A stretch of DNA of 64,000 nucleotides from Bradyrhizobium embrapense (GCF_001189235.2 NZ_LFIP02000011.1:62001-126000); one strand, 5' to 3'. Counted from the first letter of the stretch, positions 1 through 9,473 are shown. The notes: a model not told the origin generated them from the sequence alone. Program-made: numbers and translations.

Positions 1-581
1 ACATCAAGGCGATGGTGGCGGATGCGCATGGCCGCTGGGGCAGCGTCGATATCCTGCACAACAATGTCGGCGTCAGCCTCTCCGGCGGCGACGCCGAGCT
101 GCTCGACATCACCGAGGAGGCGTTCGACCGCTGCGTCGCAATCAATCTGAAGAGCTGCGTCCTCGCCGCCAAGCACGTGATCCCGATCATGCGCAAGCAA
201 CAGAGCGGCTCGATCATCAACATCTCGTCGATGGCCGCGATCACTACCTATCCCTATGTCGCCTACAAGGCGACCAAGTCGGCGATGATAGCGTTCACCG
301 AGCAGCTCGCCTACCAGAATGCGCAATACGGCATTCGCGCCAACGTGATCCTCCCGGGATTGATGAACACGCCGATGGCGGTGGACACACGCGCGCGCGA
401 ATTCAAGAAGAGCCGCGCCGAGGTCGAGGCCGAGCGCGACAGCAAGGTGCCGCTGCGTCACAAGATGGGCACCGGCTGGGACGTCGCCAACGCTGCGCTG
501 TTTCTCGCCTCCGACGAGGCGAATTTCATCACCGGTGTGACGTTGCCGGTCGATGGCGGCGCGAGTGTGCGGCGCGGTTAA
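1..581 (+). CDS. SDR family oxidoreductase, 3' part (gene begins before the window)
   Basis: C-terminal part of a short-chain dehydrogenase/reductase, a cytosolic NAD(P)-dependent enzyme. The reading frame is open to the left edge, so the true start and most of the Rossmann nucleotide-binding motif lie outside. Visible family signs are the NNVG structural motif, the catalytic Ser in NISSM, and the Tyr-x-x-x-Lys pair in YVAYKATKSA, followed by the usual PG loop (ILPGLMNTPM) and the C-terminal VDGG. All three catalytic residues are present. The substrate cannot be told from this fragment. Confidence 0.93.
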   Translation, partial: IKAMVADAHGRWGSVDILHNNVGVSLSGGDAELLDITEEAFDRCVAINLKSCVLAAKHVIPIMRKQQSGSIINISSMAAITTYPYVAYKATKSAMIAFTEQLAYQNAQYGIRANVILPGLMNTPMAVDTRAREFKKSRAEVEAERDSKVPLRHKMGTGWDVANAALFLASDEANFITGVTLPVDGGASVRRG

Positions 582-821
582 TCGGTACGGCCAACAACCC
601 AATTAACCCCAGGCGTTAACCTATGTAATCATTTGCGGTTAATCACTGTGACGATGTCATGTGTTGTGCAACGCAATGATTCGAAAAAAATTGAAGTATT
701 CCAATGACACGGCGATGTGACGACGCTTCCACATAAATCGAAATCCTGACTCGTTATGGTCGCACGAAATTCATCTGCGCCCGGTATCTGGCAGCCCAAG
801 TCTATTGGAGCGACTAGACCG

Positions 822-1040
822 ATGAGCGAAGAATTCGAACTCAGACCAGATCAGTGGGATGCATTGAAAGCGTTGCGGGCTCCCGCAGCAAACCCTTCAC
901 GGCTGAACCGGTTCGCCGTCGAAAGCCTGATCACGCTCGGCTATGTCGCCGTGCGCGGCGAGTCGTTTGAACTGACGCCCGCAGGCCGCAAGGTGCTGGT
1001 CCGCGGCTCGTCACTCCTGCTGCTGGATATCGCGGCCTGA
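822..1040 (+). CDS. small hypothetical protein, possibly winged-helix-like
   Basis: A 72-residue protein of unknown function beginning MSEEFELRPDQW. The ATG at 822 is preferred over the upstream ATG at 756 because GGAG lies about 9 bases before it. The pattern (short helices, then a GYV-x-ELTPAGRKVL segment) resembles the wing end of a small winged-helix domain, as in stand-alone MarR/PadR-like fragments; this is an inference from pattern only. A strong hairpin with a T run follows at 1163-1193. Confidence 0.6.
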   Translation: MSEEFELRPDQWDALKALRAPAANPSRLNRFAVESLITLGYVAVRGESFELTPAGRKVLVRGSSLLLLDIAA

Positions 1041-1162
1041 TTCCCGCCAACTGACACCAACGAGGGCTTCAGTTTTGAATAGATCGAAACCGAAGCTCTC
1101 GTTTCTTGTTTTGACGCGTTTTCTTTACCCGAACCGGTATCCATTTCGATCGAGAACGCCCT

Positions 1163-1193
1163 GCACACGCGGCATCATGCCGCGTGTGCTTTT
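1163..1193 (+). terminator. hairpin plus T-run terminator inside the 3' end of the convergent RND gene
   Basis: Perfect 13-bp arms (GCACACGCGGCAT and its complement) are separated by one base and followed on the + strand by TTTT. This is a good intrinsic terminator for the small gene at 822-1040. The stem spans the stop codon of the leftward RND permease, so the last codons of that gene form half of the hairpin. On the minus strand there is no T run after the stem. Confidence 0.7.
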
Positions 1194-4100
1194 CCGGGAA
1201 TGGTCGCCTCGCCGTGCTGGGTCAGCGGCTTCATCCCGGTGACGGTGCGCAGCAGCACATAGAACACCGGCGTCAGGAACAGGCCGAACACGGTGACGCC
1301 GATCATGCCGGAGAACACCGCAACGCCCATCGCGCGCCGCATCTCCGAGCCCGCGCCGGTCGACAGCACCAGCGGCAGCACGCCCATGATGAACGCCATC
1401 GACGTCATCAGGATCGGCCGCAGCCTCAAGCGGCTCGCCTCGATCGCGGCGCGGATTGGGGAGCGCCCGGCGAATTCGAGTTCGCGCGCGAATTCGACGA
1501 TCAGGATGGCATTCTTGGCCGACAATCCAACCAGCACGATCAGGCCGATCTGGGTGAAGACGTTGTTGTCCCCCTTCGACAGCCAGACGCCGAACATCGC
1601 CGCCAAGAGGCCCATCGGCACGATCATGATGATCGAGAGTGGCAGCGCCAGGCTCTCATAGAGCGCGGCGAGCACCAGGAACACTAGCAGGATCGCGAGC
1701 GGAAACACCCAGAGTCCGGAATTGCCCGCGATGAACTCCTGATAGGTCAGGTCGGTCCATTCGAAGGCAAAGCCGGGCGGCAGCGTTTCGGCGGCGATCC
1801 GGGTAGCCGCTTCCTGCGCCTGGCCGGAGGAGTAGCCGGGCGCGGCAGCCGCGTTGATGTCCGACGACAGGAAGCCGTTGTAGCGGATCGCGCGCTCCGG
1901 ACCCGCGCTCTGGCGGACCTTCAACAGCGCCGACAGCGGCACCATGTCACCCGACGACGAGCGCACCTTCAACTGCCTGATGTCGTCGGCCCGCGCGCGG
2001 AACGGCGCGTCCGCCTGCACATAGACCGAATAGGTGCGGCCGAATTTGTTGAAGTCGTTGACGTAGTAGGAGCCGAGATAGATCTGCAGCGTGTTGAAGA
2101 CCTCCGTGACCGGCACGCCGAGCTGCAACGCCTTGGTACGGTCGATGTCGGCGAACAGCTGCGGCACGTTGACCTGGAAGCTCGAGAACACGCCGGCGAT
2201 CTCCGGCGCCTTCTGCATCGCCGCCATGAACGCCTTGGTCGCGTCGTTCAGCGCCTCGTAGCCGAGGCCGGCGCGGTCCTCGATCTGCAGCTTGAAGCCG
2301 CCGATGGTGCCGAGGCCGTTGACCGGCGGCGGCGGGAACATGGCGATGAAGGCATCCTGGATCCCGGCATATTTCTTGTTCAGCGCCATCGCGATCGCCG
2401 GACCGCTGAGCGACGGATCCTTGCGCTCCTCGAACGGCTTCAGCGTCGAGAACACGATGCCGGCGTTCGACGAGTTGGTGAAGCCGGAGATCGACAGGCC
2501 GGGAAACGCCACCGAGCTCTCGACACCCGGCTGCGTGAGCGCAATGTCGCTCATCTTGCGGATCACTTCCTCGGTGCGGTCGAGCGTGGCGCCGTCGGGC
2601 AGCCGGGCAAAGCCGACCAGATACTGCTTGTCCTGGCCCGGCACGAAGCCGCTCGGCACCTGCTTGAACAGCACGCCGGTCAAGCCGATCAGCAGCACAT
2701 AGAGTCCGATCACCACGGCCTTGCCGTAGATCACCTTGGTGACGGTGCGGCCGTAGTTTTCCGACGACTTCGTGAAAACCTTGTTGAAGCCGCGGAAGAA
2801 CCAGCCGAGCGACCGCTCCATGATCCGGGTCAGCCAGTCCTTTGGCTCGTGATGGCCCTTCAGCAGCAGCGCCGACAGCGCCGGCGACAGCGTCAGCGAG
2901 TTGATCGCCGAGATCACGGTCGAGATCGCGATGGTCAGCGCGAACTGCTTGTAGAACTGTCCGGTGAGACCGGAGATGAAGGCGAGCGGCACGAACACCG
3001 CGATCAGAACCAGCGCGATCGCGATGATCGGGCCGGACACTTCCCGCATCGCCTGGTTGGTGGCGTCGCGTGGCGACAGGCCGGATTCGATGTTGCGCTC
3101 GACGTTCTCGACCACGACGATGGCGTCGTCGACCACGATGCCGATCGCCAGCACCAGGCCGAACAGGCTGAGCGCATTGATCGAGAAGCCGAACACATGC
3201 ATCACCGCGAAGGTGCCGACGATCGACACCGGCACCGCGATCAGCGGAATGATCGACGCACGCCAGGTCTGCAGGAACAGGATCACGACCAGCACGACGA
3301 GCGCGATGGCCTCGAGCAGTGTGTGGATGACGGCCTCGATCGAGGAGCGCACGAATTGCGTGGGGTCGTAGACGATCTGGTACGACACGCCTTCCGGCAT
3401 GTTCTTCTTGATCTCGGCCATCGTCGCGCGGACATGGTCTGAGATCTCGAGCGCATTGGAGCCCGGGGCCTGGAAGATCGGGATGGCGACCGCCTGCTTG
3501 TTGTCGAGCAGCGAGCGCAGGCCGTATTCGGAGGCGCCGAGCTCGATCCGCGCGACGTCGCGCAGCCGCACCACTTCGCCGCTAGAGCCGGTCTTCACCA
3601 CGATGTCGCCGAACTGCTCCTCGGTCGACAGCCGGCCCTCGGCATTGACGGAGAGCTGGAGGTCGAGGCCCTTGACGCTCGGCGAGGAGCCGACCACGCC
3701 GGCCGCGGCCTCGACGTTCTGGGCCTGGATCGCGCGCACCACGTCGCTCGCGGTCAGCGAATGCTCGGCGGCCTTCTGCGGATCGACCCAGACCCGCATA
3801 GAATAGTCGCCGGCGCCATAGAGCTGGACGTCGCCGACACCGTCGATCCGCGCCAGCCGGTCCTTGACGTTGAGCACTGCATAGTTGCGCAGATACGTCA
3901 TGTCGTAGCGGTTATTCGGCGACAGCAGATGCACGACCATGGTGAGGTCGGGCGAGCTCTTCTTGGTGATGATGCCGAGCTGGCGCACCACGGCCGGCAG
4001 GCGCGGCTCGGCCTGCTGCACGCGGTTCTGCACAAGCTGCGTTGCCTTGTCGGGGTCGGTGCCGAGCCGGAACGTCACCGTCAGCGTCATCGCGCCGTCG

Positions 4101-4357
4101 GTGGTCGCTTGGCTCGACATGTAGAGCATGCCCTCGACGCCGTTGATCTGCTCCTCGATCGGCGTTGCCACCGTCTCGGCGATCACCTTCGGATTGGCGC
4201 CGGGATAGGTCGCGCGCACCACGACCGACGGCGGCACCACATCGGGATATTCCGAGATCGGCATCGCCACCAGCGAGATCAGGCCGGCCAGGAAGATCAG
4301 GATCGATAGCACGCCGGCGAAGATCGGCCGGTCGATGAAGAATTTGGAGAGATTCAT
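1175..4357 (-). CDS. RND multidrug efflux permease, HAE1 (AcrB/MexB-like) family
   Basis: Full-length (1060 aa) inner-membrane proton/drug antiporter of a tripartite efflux pump. The architecture is that of AcrB: an N-terminal membrane helix, a large periplasmic porter/docking region, a central block of helices, a second periplasmic region, and C-terminal helices. The proton-relay aspartates are visible in GIVVDDAIVVVENVERN near residue 410, and the N-terminal signature FFIDRPIFAGVLSI is intact. It starts 23 bases after the adaptor gene stop, so the two form an operon. No outer-membrane channel gene is in the window, so the pump probably uses one encoded elsewhere. Substrates are unknown. Confidence 0.95.
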   Translation of the reverse strand: MNLSKFFIDRPIFAGVLSILIFLAGLISLVAMPISEYPDVVPPSVVVRATYPGANPKVIAETVATPIEEQINGVEGMLYMSSQATTDGAMTLTVTFRLGTDPDKATQLVQNRVQQAEPRLPAVVRQLGIITKKSSPDLTMVVHLLSPNNRYDMTYLRNYAVLNVKDRLARIDGVGDVQLYGAGDYSMRVWVDPQKAAEHSLTASDVVRAIQAQNVEAAAGVVGSSPSVKGLDLQLSVNAEGRLSTEEQFGDIVVKTGSSGEVVRLRDVARIELGASEYGLRSLLDNKQAVAIPIFQAPGSNALEISDHVRATMAEIKKNMPEGVSYQIVYDPTQFVRSSIEAVIHTLLEAIALVVLVVILFLQTWRASIIPLIAVPVSIVGTFAVMHVFGFSINALSLFGLVLAIGIVVDDAIVVVENVERNIESGLSPRDATNQAMREVSGPIIAIALVLIAVFVPLAFISGLTGQFYKQFALTIAISTVISAINSLTLSPALSALLLKGHHEPKDWLTRIMERSLGWFFRGFNKVFTKSSENYGRTVTKVIYGKAVVIGLYVLLIGLTGVLFKQVPSGFVPGQDKQYLVGFARLPDGATLDRTEEVIRKMSDIALTQPGVESSVAFPGLSISGFTNSSNAGIVFSTLKPFEERKDPSLSGPAIAMALNKKYAGIQDAFIAMFPPPPVNGLGTIGGFKLQIEDRAGLGYEALNDATKAFMAAMQKAPEIAGVFSSFQVNVPQLFADIDRTKALQLGVPVTEVFNTLQIYLGSYYVNDFNKFGRTYSVYVQADAPFRARADDIRQLKVRSSSGDMVPLSALLKVRQSAGPERAIRYNGFLSSDINAAAAPGYSSGQAQEAATRIAAETLPPGFAFEWTDLTYQEFIAGNSGLWVFPLAILLVFLVLAALYESLALPLSIIMIVPMGLLAAMFGVWLSKGDNNVFTQIGLIVLVGLSAKNAILIVEFARELEFAGRSPIRAAIEASRLRLRPILMTSMAFIMGVLPLVLSTGAGSEMRRAMGVAVFSGMIGVTVFGLFLTPVFYVLLRTVTGMKPLTQHGEATIPGKAHAA

Positions 4358-4380
4358 GGCTCCGCCCCCGCGTGCAGCGC

Positions 4381-5625
4381 CTAGCGCTGCACGACGTGCT
4401 GGTTGGTTTCGGTAGATGCCTGCTGCATGCCGCGCGCGCCCATTTCGGCGACTTCCATCTTCAGAAGTGCGCCGGGGCGCACGCGCTGCAGGCCGTTGAC
4501 GACGATGCGGTCGCCGGATTTCAGGCCGGCGGTGACGATCCGCAGGCCATCGACCGCGCCGCCAAGCGTGACGGAGCGATAGACCGCGCGGCTGTCGTCG
4601 CCGACCAGCATCACGAATTTCTTGTCCTGGTCGGTACCGACCGCGCGCTCGTCGATCAGCACCAAGGTCTGCTGCTTGGGTTGGCCCATGCGGACGCGGG
4701 CGAACTGTCCCGGGATCAGCCGGCCGTCTTCGTTCTTGAACACGGCGCGGACGCGGATGGTGCCGCTCTGCCCGTTGACCTGGTTGTCGATGAGCTGAAT
4801 GTGGCCCTTGGCGCTGAGGCCGCCCGAGGTGACCATCTCGACCGGGATCTGATCGAGGTTGCCGCGCTTGCCCGAGGCATCCGCGATCGAGTTCAGCGCG
4901 CGCAGCACGACTTCCTCATCGGCATCGAAGCTCGCATAGATCGGATTGACCGAGACCAGCGAGGTCAGGACGGGCGACGAGGTGCCCGCCGCGACGAGGT
5001 TGCCGACCGTGACCTCGATCCTGCCGACCCGGCCGTCGACCGGTGCGCGGACTTCGGTGTAGTCGAGATTGAGCTTTGCGGTCTGCAACGCGGCTTCGGC
5101 AGCCTTGACGTTGGCGATCGCCTCGCGATTGGCGTTGTCGCGCTGGTCGAAATCGCGCTTGGTGACGATGTTGTTGCCGACCAGCTGGGCGCCGCGCTCG
5201 ACCTCGCTCGTGGTGAACACCACGCGGGCCTTGGCGGCCTCGAGCTGTGCCTGGGCCCGGTCGACCTCGGCCGCGTAGGGCGCGGGGTCGATCTTGAACA
5301 GGATGTCGCCGGACTTCACCAGCGCGCCCTCGGTGAAGTTGGTCGAAAGGATTGCGCCCGCCACCCGCGGCCGGAGCTGGACGCGATCGACGGCCTCGAG
5401 CCGGCCCGAGAAGTCATCGAACAGGGTGGTCGGGCGCGGCTGGATCACGGCGACGGTCACCGGCACCGCCGGTTCAGGGGCGGCAGCTGACGCGGTCGCC
5501 TGTGCGGCATGGAAATAATGGCCGGTCGCGATCGAACCGGCCACCGCGAGGGCACCAAGGATCACGACACCGCCGACGATGCGCCGGAAACGGCCGGAAG
5601 GGGGGTTTTGGATTGACGAAGGCAT
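4381..5625 (-). CDS. RND efflux periplasmic adaptor (membrane fusion protein)
   Basis: A 414-residue AcrA/MexE-like adaptor linking the inner-membrane pump to an outer-membrane channel. A hydrophobic anchor occupies residues about 13-33. A lipoyl-like half-motif (VQLRPRVAGAI), a helical hairpin rich in Ala/Gln, the second lipoyl half (YTEVRAPVDGRVGRIEVTVG) and a beta-barrel domain with VRAVFKNEDGRLIPGQFARV follow. GGAG lies just upstream of the ATG. It is first in the operon with the permease and divergent from a TetR gene that probably represses it. Confidence 0.94.
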   Translation of the reverse strand: MPSSIQNPPSGRFRRIVGGVVILGALAVAGSIATGHYFHAAQATASAAAPEPAVPVTVAVIQPRPTTLFDDFSGRLEAVDRVQLRPRVAGAILSTNFTEGALVKSGDILFKIDPAPYAAEVDRAQAQLEAAKARVVFTTSEVERGAQLVGNNIVTKRDFDQRDNANREAIANVKAAEAALQTAKLNLDYTEVRAPVDGRVGRIEVTVGNLVAAGTSSPVLTSLVSVNPIYASFDADEEVVLRALNSIADASGKRGNLDQIPVEMVTSGGLSAKGHIQLIDNQVNGQSGTIRVRAVFKNEDGRLIPGQFARVRMGQPKQQTLVLIDERAVGTDQDKKFVMLVGDDSRAVYRSVTLGGAVDGLRIVTAGLKSGDRIVVNGLQRVRPGALLKMEVAEMGARGMQQASTETNQHVVQR

Positions 5626-5643
5626 TTACGCGCTCCAGATATC

Positions 5644-5700
5644 TGTAGTGTTCGCTACAAATGTGGAGCTGGACGCCGGTTCGCAAGATACTTATGTATC
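5644..5700. promoter_or_regulatory. two candidate TetR operators between the pump and its regulator
   Basis: The first element (5644-5659) has TGTAG and CTACA arms around six bases, the shape of many TetR-family pump operators. The second (5687-5700) has perfect GATAC/GTATC arms around TTAT. Both sit in the 204-bp gap between the leftward adaptor gene and the rightward regulator at 5830, so one repressor could control both directions. Which element, if either, is bound cannot be decided from sequence alone. Confidence 0.5.
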
Positions 5701-5829
5701 GAGCACTATGAATTTATTATCTCATCCGTGGGGAAGTGGGAAGACGCGGAAAAACATCACGTGCAACAAGAGGATAAGCCAGGGACAATTCGTCACAGAA
5801 ACGGCACCCGGCTTACGGAGCAACGAAAA

Positions 5830-6429
5830 ATGGGAATGGGACGCCCCCGCGCCTTCGACGCGGACGCCGCTTTGGACCGGGCCATGGACGTATTCTGGCG
5901 CCACGGTTACGAAGGCGCCACGATCGCGCAGCTCACCGAGGCGATGAGCATCAATCCGCCCAGCCTTTATGCCGCCTTCGGCAGCAAGGAAGGCCTGCTG
6001 AAGGCCGCGCTCGACCGCTACACCGAAAAGCGCGACGCCTGGATGGAAAAGGTTCTGGGCGCCTCCACCGCGCGCAAGGTGGCCGAACGATTTCTGATGG
6101 AGCACGCGGACGCCCAGACCGATCCCGCCAACCCGCCCGGCTGTCTGCTGGTCCAGGGCGGCCTTGCCTGCGGCACCGGCTCGGAAAACGTTCCATTCGA
6201 ACTGGCGGCGCGCCGCACCCGCACCGAGGACCAGTTGCGCGAACGCTTTGTCCGCGCCAAGGCCGAACGCGACCTCGGCGACAACGCCGATCCGGCCATG
6301 CTTGCCCGTTATCTCTCCGCGGTGACATCAGGCATGTGCGTGATGGCCTCCTCGGGTGCTAACCGCGAGACGCTGCGCGAGATCGCGGCGGTGTCGCTGA
6401 AGGCGTTTGAGGAGCAGACGAAGGGGTAG
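5830..6429 (+). CDS. TetR/AcrR family transcriptional regulator of the RND pump
   Basis: A 199-residue repressor with an N-terminal TetR helix-turn-helix (ATIAQLTEAMSINPPSLYAAFGSKEGLL, given here in two overlapping parts: ATIAQLTEAMSINPP and PSLYAAFGSKEGLL) and a C-terminal ligand domain carrying PGCLLVQGGLACG. The ATG at 5830 has GGAG nine bases upstream and is preferred over the in-frame ATG at 5728, which would cross the operator region. The divergent orientation to the RND operon suggests that it represses the pump and itself, with release by pump substrates. Confidence 0.9.
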   Translation: MGMGRPRAFDADAALDRAMDVFWRHGYEGATIAQLTEAMSINPPSLYAAFGSKEGLLKAALDRYTEKRDAWMEKVLGASTARKVAERFLMEHADAQTDPANPPGCLLVQGGLACGTGSENVPFELAARRTRTEDQLRERFVRAKAERDLGDNADPAMLARYLSAVTSGMCVMASSGANRETLREIAAVSLKAFEEQTKG

Positions 6430-6482
6430 AGCGGTTCACGCCAAGCGCATGCGAGCTGCAACGGGGTTGGGAGTGACCGGCG

Positions 6483-8207
6483 ATGAATCAATTAACCGGC
6501 TGGCTGCCAGGTCTCAACACCCTCCGTCGATATCAGGGGGCTTGGCTTCCACACGACATCTTCGCCGGGCTTGTGCTCGCGACCATGCTGGTGCCGGTCG
6601 GCATCGCCTATGCGGAAGCGTCGGGCTTGCCCGGCATCTACGGACTTTATGCGACGATCATCCCGCTCCTCGCCTATGCCTTGTTCGGGCCGAGCCGCAT
6701 CCTCGTCCTGGGACCGGACTCGGCGCTTGCAGCCGTTATCCTTGGCGTCGTCGCTCCGCTATCGGGCGGCGATCCGATGCGCGCGGTAACCTTGGCCGCC
6801 ATGATGGCGGTCGTCTCCGGAACGATTTGCATCGCAGCCGGCATCGCGCGGTTGGGATTCCTGACCGAGCTTCTCTCCAAGCCGATCCGCTACGGCTACA
6901 TGAACGGAATCGCCTTGACCGTTCTGATCAGCCAGCTGCCGAAGCTGTTCGGGTTCTCCATCGACGGTGATGGACCGCTGCGCAGCCTCTGGGCGATCGT
7001 CGGCGCGATCCTTGACGGAGAGACAAATTGGGTCACGCTCGCGATCGGCCTTGCGACGTTGGCGGCGATCCTGCTGCTCGCGCGCAACAAGCGGTTGCCG
7101 AGCATTCTGATTGCCGTTGTTGCGGCGACGGTCGTCACCGGTGTGCTCGGTCTCGGGGCGCGCTATGGCGTGAAGGTTCTGGGCCAGCTTCCCCAAGGCC
7201 TGCCGGGTTTCGCCATTCCCCGGATCGGCTATGGCGATATCGCGCAGGTGCTGATCGGCGCTTGCGCCGTCGCGCTGGTTTCATTCGCCGACACCAGTGT
7301 GCTCTCGCGGTCCTACGCGGCAAGATTGGGCGATCGCGTCGATCCCAACCAGGAGATGGTGGGGCTCGGCGCTGCCAATCTGGCCGCCGGATTCTTTCAG
7401 GGCTTTCCGATCAGCAGCAGCAGCTCACGCACGCCCGTCGCTGAAGCTGCGGGCGCGCGCACCCAATTGACCAGCGTCATCGGCGCGCTCGCCATCGCCT
7501 TTCTGCTGCTGATGGCGCCGAACCTGCTCCAGCACCTGCCCAACGCCGCGCTGGCCGCCGTCGTGATCGCGGCCGCGCTCGGCCTGTTCGAGATCAGCGA
7601 CCTCATGCGGATCTACCGCATTCAGCAGTGGGAGTTCTGGCTATCGATGGTCTGCTTTGTCGGCGTGGCCGTGCTAGGCGTGATTCCCGGAATAGGCCTC
7701 GCCATCGTGCTCGCCATCGTCGAGTTCCTGTGGGACGGCTGGCGGCCGCATTCCGCCGTGCTGGGCCGCGCCTCTGGCGTGAAGGGCTATCACGACATCA
7801 CGCGATACCCGGATGCGCGCCAGATCCCCGGGCTGGTGCTGTTCCGGTGGGATGCGCCGCTGTTCTTTGCCAATGCCGAGTTCTTCAAGGAGCGCGCGCG
7901 GGATGCTGTGGCGAAATCCCCGACTCCGGTTCGCTGGCTGGTGGTCGCGGCCGAACCTGTCACCAGCGTCGACGTGACCGCCGGTGACATTCTCGCCGAG
8001 CTCGACGAGGCGTTGCACGCACAGAAGATCGAGCTGTGCTTCGCCGAGCTCAAGGACCCCGTCAAGGACAAGCTGAAGAAATTCGGCCTGCTGGCGCAGC
8101 TCGGCGAGAACAACTTCTTCCCAACCATCGGCGTTGCCGTTGCGCGCTACCTCGAGATCAATGACGACGTGACCTGGGAGGACTGGGAAGACCGGGCTGG
8201 CGCCTAG
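6483..8207 (+). CDS. SulP family inorganic anion transporter with STAS domain
   Basis: A 574-residue membrane carrier of the SulP/SLC26 family, which moves sulfate, bicarbonate or related anions. The N-terminal signature GIAYAEASGLPGIYGLYA is followed by about a dozen hydrophobic segments to residue about 420, including PISSSSSRTPVAEAAGARTQ, then a C-terminal STAS domain with VTSVDVTAGDILAELDEAL near residues 490-520. The start has GGAG upstream. The neighbouring genes give no clue to the anion. Confidence 0.92.
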   Translation: MNQLTGWLPGLNTLRRYQGAWLPHDIFAGLVLATMLVPVGIAYAEASGLPGIYGLYATIIPLLAYALFGPSRILVLGPDSALAAVILGVVAPLSGGDPMRAVTLAAMMAVVSGTICIAAGIARLGFLTELLSKPIRYGYMNGIALTVLISQLPKLFGFSIDGDGPLRSLWAIVGAILDGETNWVTLAIGLATLAAILLLARNKRLPSILIAVVAATVVTGVLGLGARYGVKVLGQLPQGLPGFAIPRIGYGDIAQVLIGACAVALVSFADTSVLSRSYAARLGDRVDPNQEMVGLGAANLAAGFFQGFPISSSSSRTPVAEAAGARTQLTSVIGALAIAFLLLMAPNLLQHLPNAALAAVVIAAALGLFEISDLMRIYRIQQWEFWLSMVCFVGVAVLGVIPGIGLAIVLAIVEFLWDGWRPHSAVLGRASGVKGYHDITRYPDARQIPGLVLFRWDAPLFFANAEFFKERARDAVAKSPTPVRWLVVAAEPVTSVDVTAGDILAELDEALHAQKIELCFAELKDPVKDKLKKFGLLAQLGENNFFPTIGVAVARYLEINDDVTWEDWEDRAGA

Positions 8208-8232
8208 TTCGTTCCCCAGCCATCTGCGCGGA

Positions 8233-8844
8233 TCACCACATCGTCTGCCGCGCGCGTTCCGGCCATTCGCGATCGTATTTCTCGCCGCCAACCGTGTGCT
8301 CGCTCATCTCGGCAAGGATCTGACCGGGCGTTGGCAGGACCTTCGGGTCGATCCGCTTGTCCGGGTTCCAGAGGTCGGAGCGCACGATCGCGCGGGCGCA
8401 CTGGAAATAGATTTCATCCACATTCATCACGATCACCGTGCGCGGTGCCTTGCCCTCCATCTCGAACGAAGCCAGCAGCTCCGGCTCGGCCGTGACATAG
8501 GCGCGGCCGTTGACGCGTAGCGTGCTGCCCGAGCCCGGGATCAGGAACAGCAGCCCGACGCGAGGATCGCGGACGATGTTGCGCAGCGAATCGCAACGAT
8601 TGTTGCCGCGGCGATCCGGCATCATCAGCGTCTTCGCATCATGGATGCGCACGAAGCCCGGCAGGTCGCCGCGCGGCGAGCAATCGAGCCCTTCCGGGCC
8701 CGAGGTCGCGAGCGACACGAATGGCGACTTCTCGATGAGCACACGATAGAGCGGCGTCACGTGATCGGCGACCTTCACGGTCGATGCGTCGTTCGGGAAG
8801 CCGTAGATCGCCTCAAGCTGCTCGATCGTGGAAATCACCGACAT
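8233..8844 (-). CDS. pyridoxamine 5'-phosphate oxidase (PPOX) family FMN-binding protein
   Basis: A 203-residue split-barrel flavin-binding protein. Family signs are the N-terminal FVSLATSGPEGLDCSPRGD, DRRGNNRCDSLRNIV and PRVGLLFLIPG segments. The ATG at 8844 has AGAGGAG upstream. The longer open frame to 9222 overlaps phnN and is rejected. It begins 35 bases after the phnN stop on the same strand, so it may be the last gene of the phn operon; its role there is unknown. It is not PdxH itself, which has a different C-terminus. Confidence 0.85.
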   Translation of the reverse strand: MSVISTIEQLEAIYGFPNDASTVKVADHVTPLYRVLIEKSPFVSLATSGPEGLDCSPRGDLPGFVRIHDAKTLMMPDRRGNNRCDSLRNIVRDPRVGLLFLIPGSGSTLRVNGRAYVTAEPELLASFEMEGKAPRTVIVMNVDEIYFQCARAIVRSDLWNPDKRIDPKVLPTPGQILAEMSEHTVGGEKYDREWPERARQTMW

Positions 8845-8879
8845 TCGTGCTGTTCTCCTCTGTGGTTGATCGTCTCTTG

Positions 8880-9473
8880 CTAGCCGTCCCAGCGTTCGCC
8901 CTTGATGATGCGGACAAGCTGTCGCGCGTGATACTCGGCGGTGCCGGAATTGACGATGGTGAAATCGGGCGTCGATGTGCTCTCGTCCACGGTGCGCGCC
9001 AGCCGCTGCGCGAGCAGACCGTCGCTGCTGCGCGCCCGCGCCGCCAGCCGCGCCGCGAGCACGTCCGGCGGCGCCGTGACCGACACTACGAGCGCGTTGG
9101 CATAGTTGCGGCGCGCTGCCGCGATCACCATGCGCGAAACGTTCGCGATCACGGTGCGCCCGGCACGGATTTCGTCGTTGATCGCCCGCGACAACGCATA
9201 GCGATGGCCGTGCGCTTCCCAATGCATGGCGTAGTCGCCGGCGGCGATCGCGCGCTGGAAGGCTTCCGCACCGACCTCTTCATTGTCCTCCGACGCCGAG
9301 GCCTGGCGCGTGATCAGGCGGCGGGAAAACACGATGTCACGGTCACCTGCGCAGGCCGCCTTCGCGAGCCCCAGCAGCGTATCCTTGCCGGCGCCGCTCG
9401 GGCCGACCACCAGGATCAACCGGCCAGGACCGATCGCTGTGCGCGGCCCGGCGATGACCGGCGTGTCGGTCAC
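8880..9473 (-). CDS. phnN: PhnN, ribose 1,5-bisphosphate phosphokinase
   Basis: A 197-residue kinase that converts ribose 1,5-bisphosphate to PRPP with ATP, the last step of the C-P lyase pathway and the route of its sugar into nucleotide synthesis. The Walker A loop VVGPSGAGKDTLL is at residues about 22-34, and the fold is guanylate-kinase-like with SRRLITRQAS as the substrate loop. The start overlaps the phnM stop by 4 bases (ATGA), showing translational coupling. Confidence 0.93.
   Translation of the reverse strand: MTDTPVIAGPRTAIGPGRLILVVGPSGAGKDTLLGLAKAACAGDRDIVFSRRLITRQASASEDNEEVGAEAFQRAIAAGDYAMHWEAHGHRYALSRAINDEIRAGRTVIANVSRMVIAAARRNYANALVVSVTAPPDVLAARLAARARSSDGLLAQRLARTVDESTSTPDFTIVNSGTAEYHARQLVRIIKGERWDG

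Noticed and set aside
8845..9222. N-terminal extension of the PPOX-family gene
   Set aside because: The extension is an out-of-frame reading of phnN; a good ribosome-binding site precedes the ATG at 8844.
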